Assembly: GCA_018897105.1 (NCBI GenBank)
Contig: JAHILF010000083.1
Coordinates: 1 to 58,671 of the forward strand
DNA: 58,671 bases
Direction of reading: 5' to 3'
Source: Pseudomonadota bacterium
GTDB lineage: Bacteria > Desulfobacterota > Desulfobulbia > Desulfobulbales > SURF-16
The position numbers and the translations under genes are program-made. Numbering within the stretch: the stretch's first letter is position 1; each line of letters starts with the position of its first letter. Below the pieces are notes generated by a model. The model was not told the DNA's origin. It searched no databases and was given only the letters and a program-made list of their open reading frames with translations. Shown here one piece after another: positions 26,016-36,100 of this stretch.

Positions 26016-26645
26016 TTAAAAGGTGATACCGATCAGCACCTTGCAGGAGTTGAGAGGTTCGTTGGGTTCCTCAGTGCCTGCATTGGAGATATGATGGTAA
26101 CGGATTTCAAATAATAGATTATGGTTATCTGCTCGCTTATATTCCAGCCCGATACCGAATTGATAATTTCCATTCAACTCCGCTCCCATGCCGGGGATGT
26201 CGGCGAAGCTGTACACCGGTCCGCCTCCTCCAAACAGGTAAGGCCGCATCTCTTTACTCGCTGTAAAGGTATAACAGGCCAGAAAATTCATGCCAACCAT
26301 GGCTGAAGTATCCGGACTGATTACCAAATGAACGGGAAGCTCCAGCAGGATGGAATGAAACCCGCGGTACCAGCCGGAACCGAGGTCGGCAAAGATGACA
26401 TGGTTGTAACGCGGGGCCAGGTCGATGGTTTCAACCCGCTGGGTGGTCTGCCCCCAGCCGGGGAAACTCTGGCCATAGCCGCCCAGGAAGCCCCAGTTGT
26501 CTTTTGAGGTATCGAAGACCGCTGCCTCGGCGGAATCGGCCCGGAAAACCATAAACACAATAAGGAGAAGCAACAGGTAAAAGCCGGAGGCAACCCTTGT
26601 GCCTAGATTATTGTAGCATGCTGATTGCACGTGATTCACATTCAT
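26016..26645 (-). CDS. PagL-like lipid A deacylase / acyloxyacyl hydrolase family
   Basis: About 209 residues with a signal peptide (FYLLLLLIVFMVFRADSAEA) and alternating beta-strands ending in phenylalanine (VLIGITF), typical of an outer-membrane beta-barrel. The segment YHHISNAGTEEPNEPLNS matches the PagL catalytic region (His, Ser and an acidic residue in HxSNAG...N). PagL removes a 3-O-acyl chain from lipid A at the outer membrane. Here it may make room for, or trim, the cluster's own lipid; this is inference. I chose ATG 26645, which gives a standard signal peptide. Confidence 0.82.
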   Translation of the reverse strand: MNVNHVQSACYNNLGTRVASGFYLLLLLIVFMVFRADSAEAAVFDTSKDNWGFLGGYGQSFPGWGQTTQRVETIDLAPRYNHVIFADLGSGWYRGFHSILLELPVHLVISPDTSAMVGMNFLACYTFTASKEMRPYLFGGGGPVYSFADIPGMGAELNGNYQFGIGLEYKRADNHNLLFEIRYHHISNAGTEEPNEPLNSCKVLIGITF

Positions 26646-27164
26646 CACTCTTTGTACTCTTGCTGGTGCAGCCCTCACTGAGCAGTTTAACGAAAGGCCG
26701 AATTAGCTGGAAAGAATACTTATACAGCAATGGGATGCAGATGTGCAAGTGACTTTCCGGTAAAGCCGGAAAAGAGAACCTGCTCCTCCTTTCTCCAGGC
26801 TGAAGAAAAAAAATTAGTACCCTCTGAGACTTTCTTAAGTTAATGGTATTAATTGGCAGCTCAAAAATTGTGAAGGCACAGTAAGGAAAATCGCATATTG
26901 CCGCAGTTCAGCTTTTTGCCAACGCCCTTTTGGAAATAATAAAGTTGACAATCTCATCAAGATTCCTTAAAAAACAGCCTTTATAGGCAAAAGTCGGAAG
27001 AGATTCGTTCATTTTGTTACAGCGAGATGAGGTGGATTTTTCCTTGGTCTTGCTTGTCATCTTTCCTGAGAAACAACGCCCTGATAGATAGATGCAACTT
27101 TGCCAAGGTGGGATGGGAGTGGGAGAGTGCTAAGGCTGCTGGAATAGGCAACAGAAAATTTACT
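26646..27164. other. Divergent intergenic region
   Basis: About 520 bases between the PagL-like gene and the methyltransferase. It contains CTTAAGTTAATG at about 26835 and CATTTTGTTAC at about 27010. Both motifs also occur, in the same order, beside the repeat at 8491-8760, so fragments of one repeat family are probably present. The frame upstream of 27165 is open but looks non-coding. Confidence 0.45.
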
Positions 27165-27836
27165 ATGAAGCGAATTCCGGAACCCGAGCTAATGAATGAC
27201 CCGAAGCATGTCGCCACTTATGCAGGGCATTATCTGGACAATGCCTATTGGCTATTCGTACAATGCTTTCAGAGGTATTTCCCCGGCTTGGTGCCAAGGG
27301 ATGCAATTCTTGATCTGGGCTGCGGTCCGGCTGCCATCCCTCTGCTGCTGGCCAGACATTTCCCTCATTGTGAGATACACGGCGTAGACGGCGCCCCCAA
27401 TATGCTGGCATACGGAAAGAAAGCCGTGCAACGCGAAGGTCTGGAGCAGCGCGTTCGCCTTTTTCATGGCATACTGCCTGAGAATTTTCACCTGGGACGC
27501 GAGCGTTACGAGGTCGTTGTTTCCAATTACCTTTTGCACCACCTTGCTGATCCCCTGGTTTTGTGGAATGGCATCCATAAGTATTGTCTGCCTCATGCGG
27601 CGGTTCTGATTATTGATCTTCTACGACCGGCAAGCAAAGAATCAGCCGAATTTTTAGTAGAAAAATACATTCCGGACGCACCTCCCTTGCTACGCCAGGA
27701 CATGCTGCTCTCACTCCATGCCGCATATACCCTGGATGAGATAACCGCTCAATTAGAGGAAGCAAATTTGGCTGAAAATCTCACCTTAACCAAGTCGTCG
27801 CCTTTCCAATTTTCTGCCTACGGATATCTGAACTGA
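27165..27836 (+). CDS. Class I SAM-dependent methyltransferase
   Basis: About 223 residues. Motif I ILDLGCGPAAIPLLLARHFP, an acidic residue in IHGVDGAPNML, and motif IV-like YEVVVSNYLLHHLADPL define a Rossmann methyltransferase. ATG 27165 is preferred because homology-like sequence begins there (EPELMNDPKHVATYAG). The ribosome binding site is weak and an upstream start at 27027 cannot be excluded. Its substrate is unknown. It precedes the U32/radical SAM/KAS III unit by 97 bases and may be its first gene. Confidence 0.85.
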   Translation: MKRIPEPELMNDPKHVATYAGHYLDNAYWLFVQCFQRYFPGLVPRDAILDLGCGPAAIPLLLARHFPHCEIHGVDGAPNMLAYGKKAVQREGLEQRVRLFHGILPENFHLGRERYEVVVSNYLLHHLADPLVLWNGIHKYCLPHAAVLIIDLLRPASKESAEFLVEKYIPDAPPLLRQDMLLSLHAAYTLDEITAQLEEANLAENLTLTKSSPFQFSAYGYLN

Positions 27837-27933
27837 AACAGAGAAGGTTGCGTGGCAAATGTTAGCCAATGGACCGCACCCGTATCTTTATGAGGTTGAA
27901 AACAATTACTACCAACCTTCCTAAAAAAAGTAA

Positions 27934-29133
27934 ATGAAACTGAGCGTTGCTGCAAATTGGGACATTGAGTTGCTGGAAGGCCTTGCAGAGATCCCGGAGG
28001 CAACTTCGATCTATGCCAAGTTGCCCTTTGATGTAGTGGGAGGAGGCAGGGCCGGCATGGTCGTACCCTTGGTGGACTGGGACTCTGCTGTAGCTTACAT
28101 TCGTGCAGCGCATGAACGTGATCTGTCATTCTGCTACCTCATTAATGCTCCCTGCCTCGGCAACCTTGAGCAAACACGGGAAGGCAAGAAACAAATACTC
28201 GAGTTTATCGGGCAGTTGGTTGATATAGGCGTCGACAGCGTATCAATAGCTAATCTGGCCGTAATATCACTGGTGCGCCATCATTTCCCACACCTGGCAA
28301 TTCGCGGCAGCGTACTCAGCTGGCCCACTAATCTTTCACGACTGAAGTACCAGGAATCTCTCGGTGTTGATCCGCTGATCATCCCCTACAGTGAGTTCAA
28401 TCGTGATTTTAAAATGCTGGCCAAAATCCGTTCCGGACTCTCCTGCGGCATGCAACTGTTTGTCAACGTCTCATGCATCTATAACTGTTCCTACCTTGCG
28501 GAACATGCATGCAGCGTGGGACATGCCTCGCAGTCGGCACAAAACACCCGGCAGGTCGGTTTTTTTCTCGATTTCTACCTTTGGCAATGTACGCGTCGGC
28601 GTTTACTTCATCCGGAACTTTTTCTGATGAGCCGCTGGATTCGTCCGGAAGATCTCCATGTGTATGAAGCCATGGGCTTTGATGAATTTAAGATCATAGA
28701 TCGTTCACGATCCACGTCATGGCTTTTGCGCGCCGTCAAGGCATACGCTGACCAACGGTATGACGGAAATCTGCTGGACATCCTCTCCTTGGAGATGCTC
28801 GGTGATCCGGTCGGCTTCCATAGTGATATAGACGATCAGGTGCGTGAACGTATGCGGTATTACGGCAAAGAGGAGCGGCAGCTTATGCTCCGCATGCTGA
28901 AACTGCGGCGTCGGCTTTTGACCATGGAGATCTCTATCGATAATGCCGAATTAACGGATTTCCTGAGTGGTTTTCAGAAAATTCGCTGTGCGGAAATGTA
29001 CTGCGGGGATTGCCGCTACTGCCACCGATATGCCGAACGTGCCGTCCGCTATGACCGTACTGAAGCTGAGAAGCTTGCAAAAGATATAAATGATTTATTG
29101 GAAGATTGCCTGACCGTTGGCCCTTTTGCTTAG
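27934..29133 (+). CDS. U32 family protein (UbiU/UbiV-like)
   Basis: 399 residues. The TIM-barrel start MKLSVAANWDIELL and repeated GVDSVSIANLAVISL / IRGSVLSWPTN segments fit the peptidase U32 family. UbiU/UbiV of this family bind a 4Fe-4S cluster and take part in O2-independent hydroxylation; others (RlhA, TrhP) hydroxylate RNA. Candidate cluster ligands are in VSCIYNCSYLAEHAC and WQC. The C-terminus adds CAEMYCGDCRYCHRY, a second cysteine set not usual in short U32 members. With the radical SAM and KAS III genes downstream, an anaerobic oxygenation or desaturation of an acyl intermediate is plausible. Confidence 0.82.
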   Translation: MKLSVAANWDIELLEGLAEIPEATSIYAKLPFDVVGGGRAGMVVPLVDWDSAVAYIRAAHERDLSFCYLINAPCLGNLEQTREGKKQILEFIGQLVDIGVDSVSIANLAVISLVRHHFPHLAIRGSVLSWPTNLSRLKYQESLGVDPLIIPYSEFNRDFKMLAKIRSGLSCGMQLFVNVSCIYNCSYLAEHACSVGHASQSAQNTRQVGFFLDFYLWQCTRRRLLHPELFLMSRWIRPEDLHVYEAMGFDEFKIIDRSRSTSWLLRAVKAYADQRYDGNLLDILSLEMLGDPVGFHSDIDDQVRERMRYYGKEERQLMLRMLKLRRRLLTMEISIDNAELTDFLSGFQKIRCAEMYCGDCRYCHRYAERAVRYDRTEAEKLAKDINDLLEDCLTVGPFA

Positions 29134-29193
29134 GTTGGTTAATTGTGTCAACAAGTATAAGCGGCCGGGTTGTGGCTCCTTGAAACAAAATTA

Positions 29194-30495
29194 ATGAATA
29201 TCCTTCTTATCAACCCCCCGAATTGCGGGCGGAGTATCCCGGAAGAACGTTACGGGATCACCTCACTGAAGCAGATTTTTCGCGGCGAACCCCTTGCCCT
29301 GGAAGAACTGGCCGGCAATCTGCTTGAACACCATGTCCGTATCCTGGACCTGAAAGCGGAGCCGGATGGCCTGCATCAGGCGCTGCTCGACATGCAACCG
29401 GAGGTGGTAGGACTCACCGGGGTGACCTGTGAGGCCAATACCATGCTGCAGCTGGCGGGCACCATCAAGGAGAACTGCCGGGCAACGGTTGTAGTGGGCG
29501 GTATTCATGCCAGCAATGATCCAGCGTTTTTCAATCATGCCGCAGTTGATTATATTGTGGTTGGCCTTGGGAAAAAAATCTTTGCTGATCTTGTCACCGC
29601 CCTTGAGCGTGATAATGGTAAAGATCCCTCCCTGTCAGGCGTCATCCGGACAAACCCCGGTGGACAACTCAACCATGGGCCGCGGGTGCGTAACAGTGTT
29701 GATGATCTGGTCATGGAACGTCCTCCCGCTTATGGGCTGGTAAACCGCTACCGTTCACACTATGTTCTTGAAAAACTTGGCATCAGCATGGGTTTTGTGG
29801 CCTCTGCCTATGGTTGCCCGTACAGCTGCTCATTTTGTTCCATCAAGGGGCAGACAGGGGGCAGCTACCTGGCAAAATCCATTGACGAGGTCATCAGGGA
29901 TATCGGCCTGCTGGGTGAGGTTCCGGTTATCAGGCTGGTGGACGCCAATACCTTCGGCGATGTCAAACGGGCAGCAGCACTGGGCCGCGCCCTGCTGGAA
30001 TCGGGATTGAAAAAGCAGTACCTGGCCGATATCCGCTCCGATACAGTTGTCCGCCACCCGGAAATGCTGCGGGAATGGAAAAAGGCGGGGCTGCGGGCGT
30101 TGATTATCGGCTTTGAAGAGATTGACGATGCCAGTCTGGCGGCCATGAACAAGGCCAACAAGGCAGGCGTGAATACGGAGGCGATTGCCATTCTCAATGA
30201 TATCGGCATCACCATTGTCGGTGATTTTATCATCTCGCCGGAGTATGATGAAGACGACTTTGACCGTTTGCGCAGCTATTTCGGTGCACATCGAATCGAT
30301 TTGCCGATGATCACCGTCATGACCCCGCTGCCGGGCACCTCGCTGTACACCAGCCATCAGCCCAGGATTATTAACCATAACCTTGATTATTACACATTAA
30401 CCAATGCAGTCACCCCAACCAAGCTCGACGAAAAACGATTTTATACGCTCTATGCCAGGCTTCTTGCCGACAGTCATCAAAATGTACGGTTGTAG
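29194..30495 (+). CDS. B12-binding-domain radical SAM protein
   Basis: 433 residues. Residues 1-140 are cobalamin-binding-like (NILLINPPNCGRS, VVGLTGVTCEANTM, VVVGGIHASNDPAF). The SAM cluster motif is YGCPYSCSFCSI (Cys208, Cys212, Cys215). The barrel contains RLVDANTFGD and a FEEIDDASLAAMNKANK segment typical of the B12-radical SAM (Elp3/MiaB/NifB-like core) group. ATG 29194 is the start matching the family's N-terminus. It sits four bases from the KAS III gene, so it may act on that enzyme's product or starter. Confidence 0.9.
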   Translation: MNILLINPPNCGRSIPEERYGITSLKQIFRGEPLALEELAGNLLEHHVRILDLKAEPDGLHQALLDMQPEVVGLTGVTCEANTMLQLAGTIKENCRATVVVGGIHASNDPAFFNHAAVDYIVVGLGKKIFADLVTALERDNGKDPSLSGVIRTNPGGQLNHGPRVRNSVDDLVMERPPAYGLVNRYRSHYVLEKLGISMGFVASAYGCPYSCSFCSIKGQTGGSYLAKSIDEVIRDIGLLGEVPVIRLVDANTFGDVKRAAALGRALLESGLKKQYLADIRSDTVVRHPEMLREWKKAGLRALIIGFEEIDDASLAAMNKANKAGVNTEAIAILNDIGITIVGDFIISPEYDEDDFDRLRSYFGAHRIDLPMITVMTPLPGTSLYTSHQPRIINHNLDYYTLTNAVTPTKLDEKRFYTLYARLLADSHQNVRL

Positions 30496-30498
30496 GCA

Positions 30499-31653
30499 AT
30501 GAGGGCCTTTATCACCGCTGTTTCGGCGTTTCTGCCGGGTAAACCCGTGGAAAATGAGGAACTGGAAACCTACCTTGGCAAGGTGAACAAGATTTCGGCC
30601 AGGACCAGGCAGATTATTCTGGCCAACAACGGCATCAAGACCAGACACTATGCCGTTGATCCGCAAACAGGCGCCACCACGCATACCAATGCGCAATTGA
30701 CGGCAGAGGCGGTACGCCTGCTGATCGGCGGGGCTCATCACCCTGGTGCAGCCATCGAATGTCTGTGCTGCGGCACCTCCTCTCCCGATCAGCTCATGCC
30801 TGGCCATGGGGTCATGGTGCACGGTGAACTGGGGTTTGGCCCCTGCGAGGTTGTCACCACCGCCGGCATCTGTCTTTCCGGCATAACGGCAATGAAATAC
30901 GCAGCCATGTCCGTGGCGGCGGGTCTGGCCGGCCGGGCGGTGGCAACCGGGTCCGAGTTGGCTTCAAGCTTTATGAAAACATCATTTTTTCAGACCATGC
31001 AGCAAGGAGCCGATCAAGCCGAAAATTCCTCCCGTCAGCCGGCCTTTTCGTTTGAGGCGGAATTTCTGCGCTGGATGCTTTCCGACGGGGCCGGGGCGGT
31101 GTTGCTGGAAAGAGAACCCCCGGCAGACAGGCCCTCCCTGCGGATCGACTGGATAGAGCTGATGTCCCATGCCCATCGGCTGGAGGCCTGCATGTATGCC
31201 GGCGCGGTGAAACAAAAAGACGGGAGCCTCAAGGGCTGGCGGGAATGTGCCATGGAAGGGATTGCCCCGGCAAACGGGGTCTTTACCGTCAAACAGGATG
31301 CCAGGCTGCTCAACCGGGAGGTGATCCGCACCCTGGTCGGGCAAAGCCTGCCAATGGTCGCGGCAAAACATGGGCTGACAGCCGGTGATGTCGACTGGTT
31401 CCTGCCGCACTATTCCTCCGGCTACTTCAGAGAGCCGCTGTTGCTGCAGCTGCGGGAAATCGGCTTTTCCATCCCCGAGGAGCGCTGGTTTACCAACCTG
31501 GCCACCCGGGGAAATACGGGCTCGGCCTCCTTCTACATCATGCTGGAAGAGCTGTTTTCTTCCGGCCGGCTGCAAAAGGGGGAGCGAATACTGGGGGTTA
31601 TACCTGAAAGCGGCCGGTTTTCCGTTGGCTGGGTATTATTGACGGTTGTTTAA
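30499..31653 (+). CDS. Beta-ketoacyl-ACP synthase III-like
   Basis: 384 residues, thiolase-fold condensing enzyme with the KAS III triad: Cys125 in TTAGICLSG, His304 in FLPHYSSGYF, Asn339 in RGNTGSAS. FabH enzymes start chains by condensing an acyl-CoA (or acyl-ACP) with malonyl-ACP. It is longer than housekeeping FabH (about 320) and has an N-terminal insertion, so it probably uses an unusual starter. It follows the radical SAM gene by three bases. Confidence 0.9.
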   Translation: MRAFITAVSAFLPGKPVENEELETYLGKVNKISARTRQIILANNGIKTRHYAVDPQTGATTHTNAQLTAEAVRLLIGGAHHPGAAIECLCCGTSSPDQLMPGHGVMVHGELGFGPCEVVTTAGICLSGITAMKYAAMSVAAGLAGRAVATGSELASSFMKTSFFQTMQQGADQAENSSRQPAFSFEAEFLRWMLSDGAGAVLLEREPPADRPSLRIDWIELMSHAHRLEACMYAGAVKQKDGSLKGWRECAMEGIAPANGVFTVKQDARLLNREVIRTLVGQSLPMVAAKHGLTAGDVDWFLPHYSSGYFREPLLLQLREIGFSIPEERWFTNLATRGNTGSASFYIMLEELFSSGRLQKGERILGVIPESGRFSVGWVLLTVV

Positions 31654-31687
31654 TGTGATTTGGAATCATAACAGAGAGGAGACAGTA

Positions 31688-32296
31688 ATGAGGGTATGTC
31701 GAGTAATCGTGGTATTGATCCTGAGCATGGTACTCTGTTCCTGTGCCGGAAAGCAGCAGCAGGCATCGTCACCTGAGCAGCAGGAGTATGCGGGAGTCAG
31801 CCGTATCGAAGGGGTTTCCATTGAAACCGTACGGAACGAACCGAAGGTCGCCTCCGGTTATGAGAATATCATTTTGAATCCGATTCAGATGAGTTCCCAG
31901 TTCACCACGGATTATCCCGATACAGCAAGCCAATTTCTGGGCAGCATCATCTCGCATCTGAAGGACAAAAAGATGTATAAACATGTTGCCGAGAACGATG
32001 CGAACGGCCTGCACTACAACGGTAAAACCCTGATTGCCGATATCAGGGTTATCGATATGCGAATTGTCAGCAGCGGGGCCAGAATCTGGGCAGGGGCCAT
32101 GGCCGGGGCGTCTTATATGGATGTTTATCTCAAGCTGACTGATGCCGCGAGCAAAAAAGTCATCCTGGAGAAGGTTCTCGCTACCCACAACAACGCCTTT
32201 GCTTCCACCTGGGCATTAGGCTCTGAAAACGCTCTGCCCGTGGATATGGGGAAAATTGTCGGTGAGTATCTGTGTACGGTGGTGCCTACCACTTAA
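31688..32296 (+). CDS. Predicted lipoprotein (DUF4410/DUF3313-like)
   Basis: 202 residues from ATG 31688 with AGGAG upstream. The N-terminal signal (VIVVLILSMVLCSCAG) contains a lipobox-like LCSC, so it is probably an envelope lipoprotein. The body has IADIRVIDMRIVSSGARIWA, then GAMAGASYMDVYLKLTDA, resembling DUF4410-type proteins in which a glycine-rich stretch precedes a strand-rich domain. Function unknown. It is the last gene of the U32 to KAS III unit and overlaps the convergent deacetylase gene by four bases. Confidence 0.75.
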   Translation: MRVCRVIVVLILSMVLCSCAGKQQQASSPEQQEYAGVSRIEGVSIETVRNEPKVASGYENIILNPIQMSSQFTTDYPDTASQFLGSIISHLKDKKMYKHVAENDANGLHYNGKTLIADIRVIDMRIVSSGARIWAGAMAGASYMDVYLKLTDAASKKVILEKVLATHNNAFASTWALGSENALPVDMGKIVGEYLCTVVPTT

Positions 32297-33114
32297 CGGA
32301 TCTCTATCTTCCGGCTCTTCTCATCCACCGGGCGCTGAATAATTTCTGCCAGCGGCACGACCCGATTTTGTTCGCTCAAGGCCGAAAAAAGGCGGTCTAG
32401 TTCCCGTTGCCAGTATCCTGCTTGCTCCTTCTGCAACGGGGGAAGGTCATGAAGCATGATAATATCGCCTGGTTTGAGACGGCGGAGTATTTTTCCTGCC
32501 AGATCGCGGACGTTGCGGTTGCCGCGATCAAAGGCCCGACAGCTGTAATTGACGGCTATGAGATTTTCACTGGCCAGGGCCTTGCCAAGGCGAGGTCCGG
32601 TAACTCCCACCGGAGGACGGAAGACAAACGGTGTTACCCCCGATTTTTTCAATATTTCCTGGGTCTGGCGGATATCTTCCCTCAGCACCTTTGCTGATCG
32701 CAGCATGAGGTAATAGTCGTGCCTCCAGGAATGGTTGCCGATGCTGTGGCCCCCCGCCAGAATGGCCGTAATCAACTCCGGATGCTGTGCCGCCTTTTCG
32801 CCCACCAGGAAAAAGGTGGCGGGCAGATGGTGGCGGCTCAGCAGATCAAGCAGGACCAGCGTGGATGAGGGCGAGGGACCGTCGTCAAAGGTGAGAGCTA
32901 TGCCGGTTGTTTGTGGCCGGCCATGGCTGATGATGGGCAGGTAAAAAGCGAATCCGGGAAAAAAGGGGGCGCTGCAGCAGATCAGCAGAAAAAAAGACAG
33001 GGGAATGGCAGCCAGGATCGGCTGGAACCAGCCAAGCAGAACAGCAAGCAGCAGGGCGGTACTGCCGGTTATCTCAGCCGGAGAAACGAATATTTTCAAG
33101 TGCTTGTTCCGCAT
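32293..33114 (-). CDS. Polysaccharide deacetylase (NodB-homology)
   Basis: 273 residues. One or two N-terminal hydrophobic helices anchor it in the membrane. The NodB domain has TFDDGPS (catalytic Asp and metal Asp), GNHSWRHD (metal His pair), RPPVG and LHD motifs. It should remove an N-acetyl or O-acetyl group from a sugar at the periplasmic face. It directly follows the MMPL-methyltransferase gene (three-base gap), so it probably edits the sugar headgroup or prepares an attachment point for the exported product. Confidence 0.9.
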   Translation of the reverse strand: MRNKHLKIFVSPAEITGSTALLLAVLLGWFQPILAAIPLSFFLLICCSAPFFPGFAFYLPIISHGRPQTTGIALTFDDGPSPSSTLVLLDLLSRHHLPATFFLVGEKAAQHPELITAILAGGHSIGNHSWRHDYYLMLRSAKVLREDIRQTQEILKKSGVTPFVFRPPVGVTGPRLGKALASENLIAVNYSCRAFDRGNRNVRDLAGKILRRLKPGDIIMLHDLPPLQKEQAGYWQRELDRLFSALSEQNRVVPLAEIIQRPVDEKSRKIEIR

Positions 33115-33117
33115 CAG

Positions 33118-36100
33118 CTATCTTTTGTCAGCCCGCCCGACTATCCATGCCAACTCCGGATTGGTAGCAGAAATCTCATTGATGGTGAGCACAAAACCAG
33201 CTTTTTTCAGGAGTTCGGACAGCCTCTCAGCGGACCGGTACCAGGCTTGCTGGCCTGCTGCTTTTATTCTGACATTCTCCAGCCACCAGGATAATGACCG
33301 TCTGCCGGCCGGGCGGAGGGTAAATCTCGTCACCAGAATTCCCCCGGGAGCAAGCATCTGGAAACTCTTAGCAAAAAGAGCGGCTGCCGTCTCGTCATCC
33401 ACATAATGAAGCATATCCAGCAGTAAAACCATGTCCGCCGGACCATCCGGCAGCGGCGGCAGGTCCGGTGCCCAGCCCCGGGTGACGGTGCCCCGCCTGC
33501 CCAGGGCAAGGCGGGCAATTCTGACCCGCTCCAGATCAGGCTCGATGGCAGTTACAAGCGCGTCCTGGTAGTATTCCAGGCACCAGCAGGCGGGAATGCC
33601 GTAGCCGCAACCGATGTCCACAATGGTTTTCACCTCTTTTCTTGCGGCCAGCATTCTCGGCAGATCAGCAAACATGGGATCAAAGCGCAGTTTGCCGCGG
33701 GCGAACATCCTGGGGTAGGCCTCAACCGTCCGGTAACGGCGGCGGACCCGGCGGGCGATATCCCGGGGCTCGCTTTCGCCCTTTCTATCATTTTCAGCAA
33801 AGTAGAAATTCAGCAGTGGGGGCAGTAAAAGGAAGGTGCCGAGCAGGGAGTAGGCAATCCCGAGAGAGGATGTGATGCCGATGCTCCGCAGCAGGCTGTG
33901 GTCGGCAAAGCCGAGGACGCCGAAGCCGATCAGGGTGGAGGTGCCGGATAAAAAGACCGAACTGCGCGCACGGACATACGAGGGATGGGCAATATCACGG
34001 TAGCGCTGGTGGGCGCGCACGCAGAAAATGGCATAATCGATGCCCATGCCGAGGATGACGATGGATAACATGAGGGAGGGGATATCCAGTGGATGATGGA
34101 TGAGTCGCATGGTCCCCAGGGTGCAGACATAGGAGAAGAGGGCGGGCAGCAGGGTAAGAAGGGTCACCGGCAGACTCAGCGAGACCAGAAAGATCAGCAG
34201 GGCCACGCTGACCGCAATGATCACCAGCATGGTGGTAAAGGTTGAAAAGAGGATGCCGGCCAGCCGCTTGGTGAAAAAGGTGGCATCAAATATCCTGTTC
34301 TCGCCGCCGTAGCGGGCCAGAAAGCGCGCACTATCGTAATTTTTTCCCGGCACCACCGTGATGAACTGAATCAGTCCTGCTGCAGGGCTGTTTTTTGAAA
34401 TGCCCAGCAGATTGTAATACTCGTCGAGAATTTGCAGGGGCTGCGCCGTCAATCCCGGATCAAAAAGTGAGTAAAAGGGGACAAAGGCGTCAGGGGTGAA
34501 ACCGGCTGCGCCTCCCGCGGTGTTGAGCGCCTTTTCCACCTGCGCCACCCGCTCTCTGTTCCAGAAGCTGCGCCAGGCCGCCAGATTGCTTGCCGCCCTT
34601 TCCCTGCCGGGGAAGATCATTGACGGAACAAAGGCTGCGCTCAGGTTTTCTTTCTGCATATCCTCTTCAATGCGGCTCAAGGTGAGATCATTGGCCTGCT
34701 GGATTGCGGCAATGCTGTCAGCCGTGTTCATCAGAAAGATGCGATCGCCTATTTTGCCCCAGACGTCGGTAAACAGGGCGTCGGCTGCCTCGGTTTCCCG
34801 GCTGACCGTGTTCATGCTGTCCAGGCTGATATGAAACTGCGGCTTGGCGAAAAATAACAGGGTAAGGGCCAGCATGACTGCGGAAACGGCGCCGGGTTTG
34901 CCGGAGCTGTACAGGATATTGACCAGTTTCTGCAGGGGCAGGTCGCGGTGACGGCCCGCCGGCATGGCCGGAAGTATCTTCGGGAAAATCGTGTGGACAA
35001 AGAGAAAGGAAAACAGGAGACCCATGGCCGTGAATACGCCCAATTGGGTAAAGATCGGAAACCCGCTGCAGCTCAGAATCAAAAAGGCGACAACCGTGGT
35101 CACCACCGCCATGATGCCGACCGCCTTCACCTCATGGGATGCCTCTTCACCCTTTGTTTCCTGCGGGCTGTCAAGAAACAGCAGATAGGCGATGCCGTAA
35201 TCCACGCTGATTGAGATGATGGCCCCGCCAAAGCCGAGCACCATGATCGAGATGGCAGGAAAGAACAGCGAAAAGACCAGCAGCGCCACGGCTGTGCCGG
35301 CGATGGCCGGCACCAGGGAAAGTAGACCGATCAGGGGCCTGGAAAAGGCGAGGAGCAGCAGCAGGGCAATACCCGCGGTGGCCAGCAGCAGGGCAATTCC
35401 CACATCATGGCGGATGATGCGCTCATTGTCAAGCGCCGCACGGTAAGCACCCACAGGGGTAAGGGTCACCTTCACACCCTTTGCTTCATACTGCTCGGCG
35501 AGTTCCTGCGCTGCCTTGGCAAACAGCGCGGAGATGCTTTGGGCTGAAGCCGTGTCGGTACCAGCGGCACGTGGCCTGGCCGTGACCAGAAGGTGGCGGC
35601 CGTCGGCTGAGAGCAGGCTGCCCCGGTAAAACCTGGAATTCAGGGAGGGGGCCATCAAGGCCATTTTCGCCAGGATCGCATCTTTCAGACCCAGGGGATC
35701 GATGCTGATGAAGTCGGCCTGACCCACTCCCTCCAGGCCCCCCAGATCCTCACGGAGCTTACGGATCCGTTCATTGATCCGTTCACTGTCAAGGAGCGGG
35801 GCAATCTCCCGGAGTTCTTCAGCGGAGAACAGCAGCGGCAGGTTGCGGGCCACATGAAAGGCCAGCTGCGGAATAAGAGCACTCATGGAACCGGTACCGA
35901 CCTGGGCAAAGAGTCTGCTGTCTTTCATCTTCTGTTCAAGCAGGGTGCCGCACTCCACCAGGATATCCGGATCATCCCGGTCAATCTTGATGTCCACCGC
36001 CACCTGGTCATGCAGGGGATGATGCTCGAAAATTTCCAGGCCGTCGGCGATGATTTTTTCGTTGTTGGGCAGCGAACGCACCACGTCCGTGTCGATAGCA

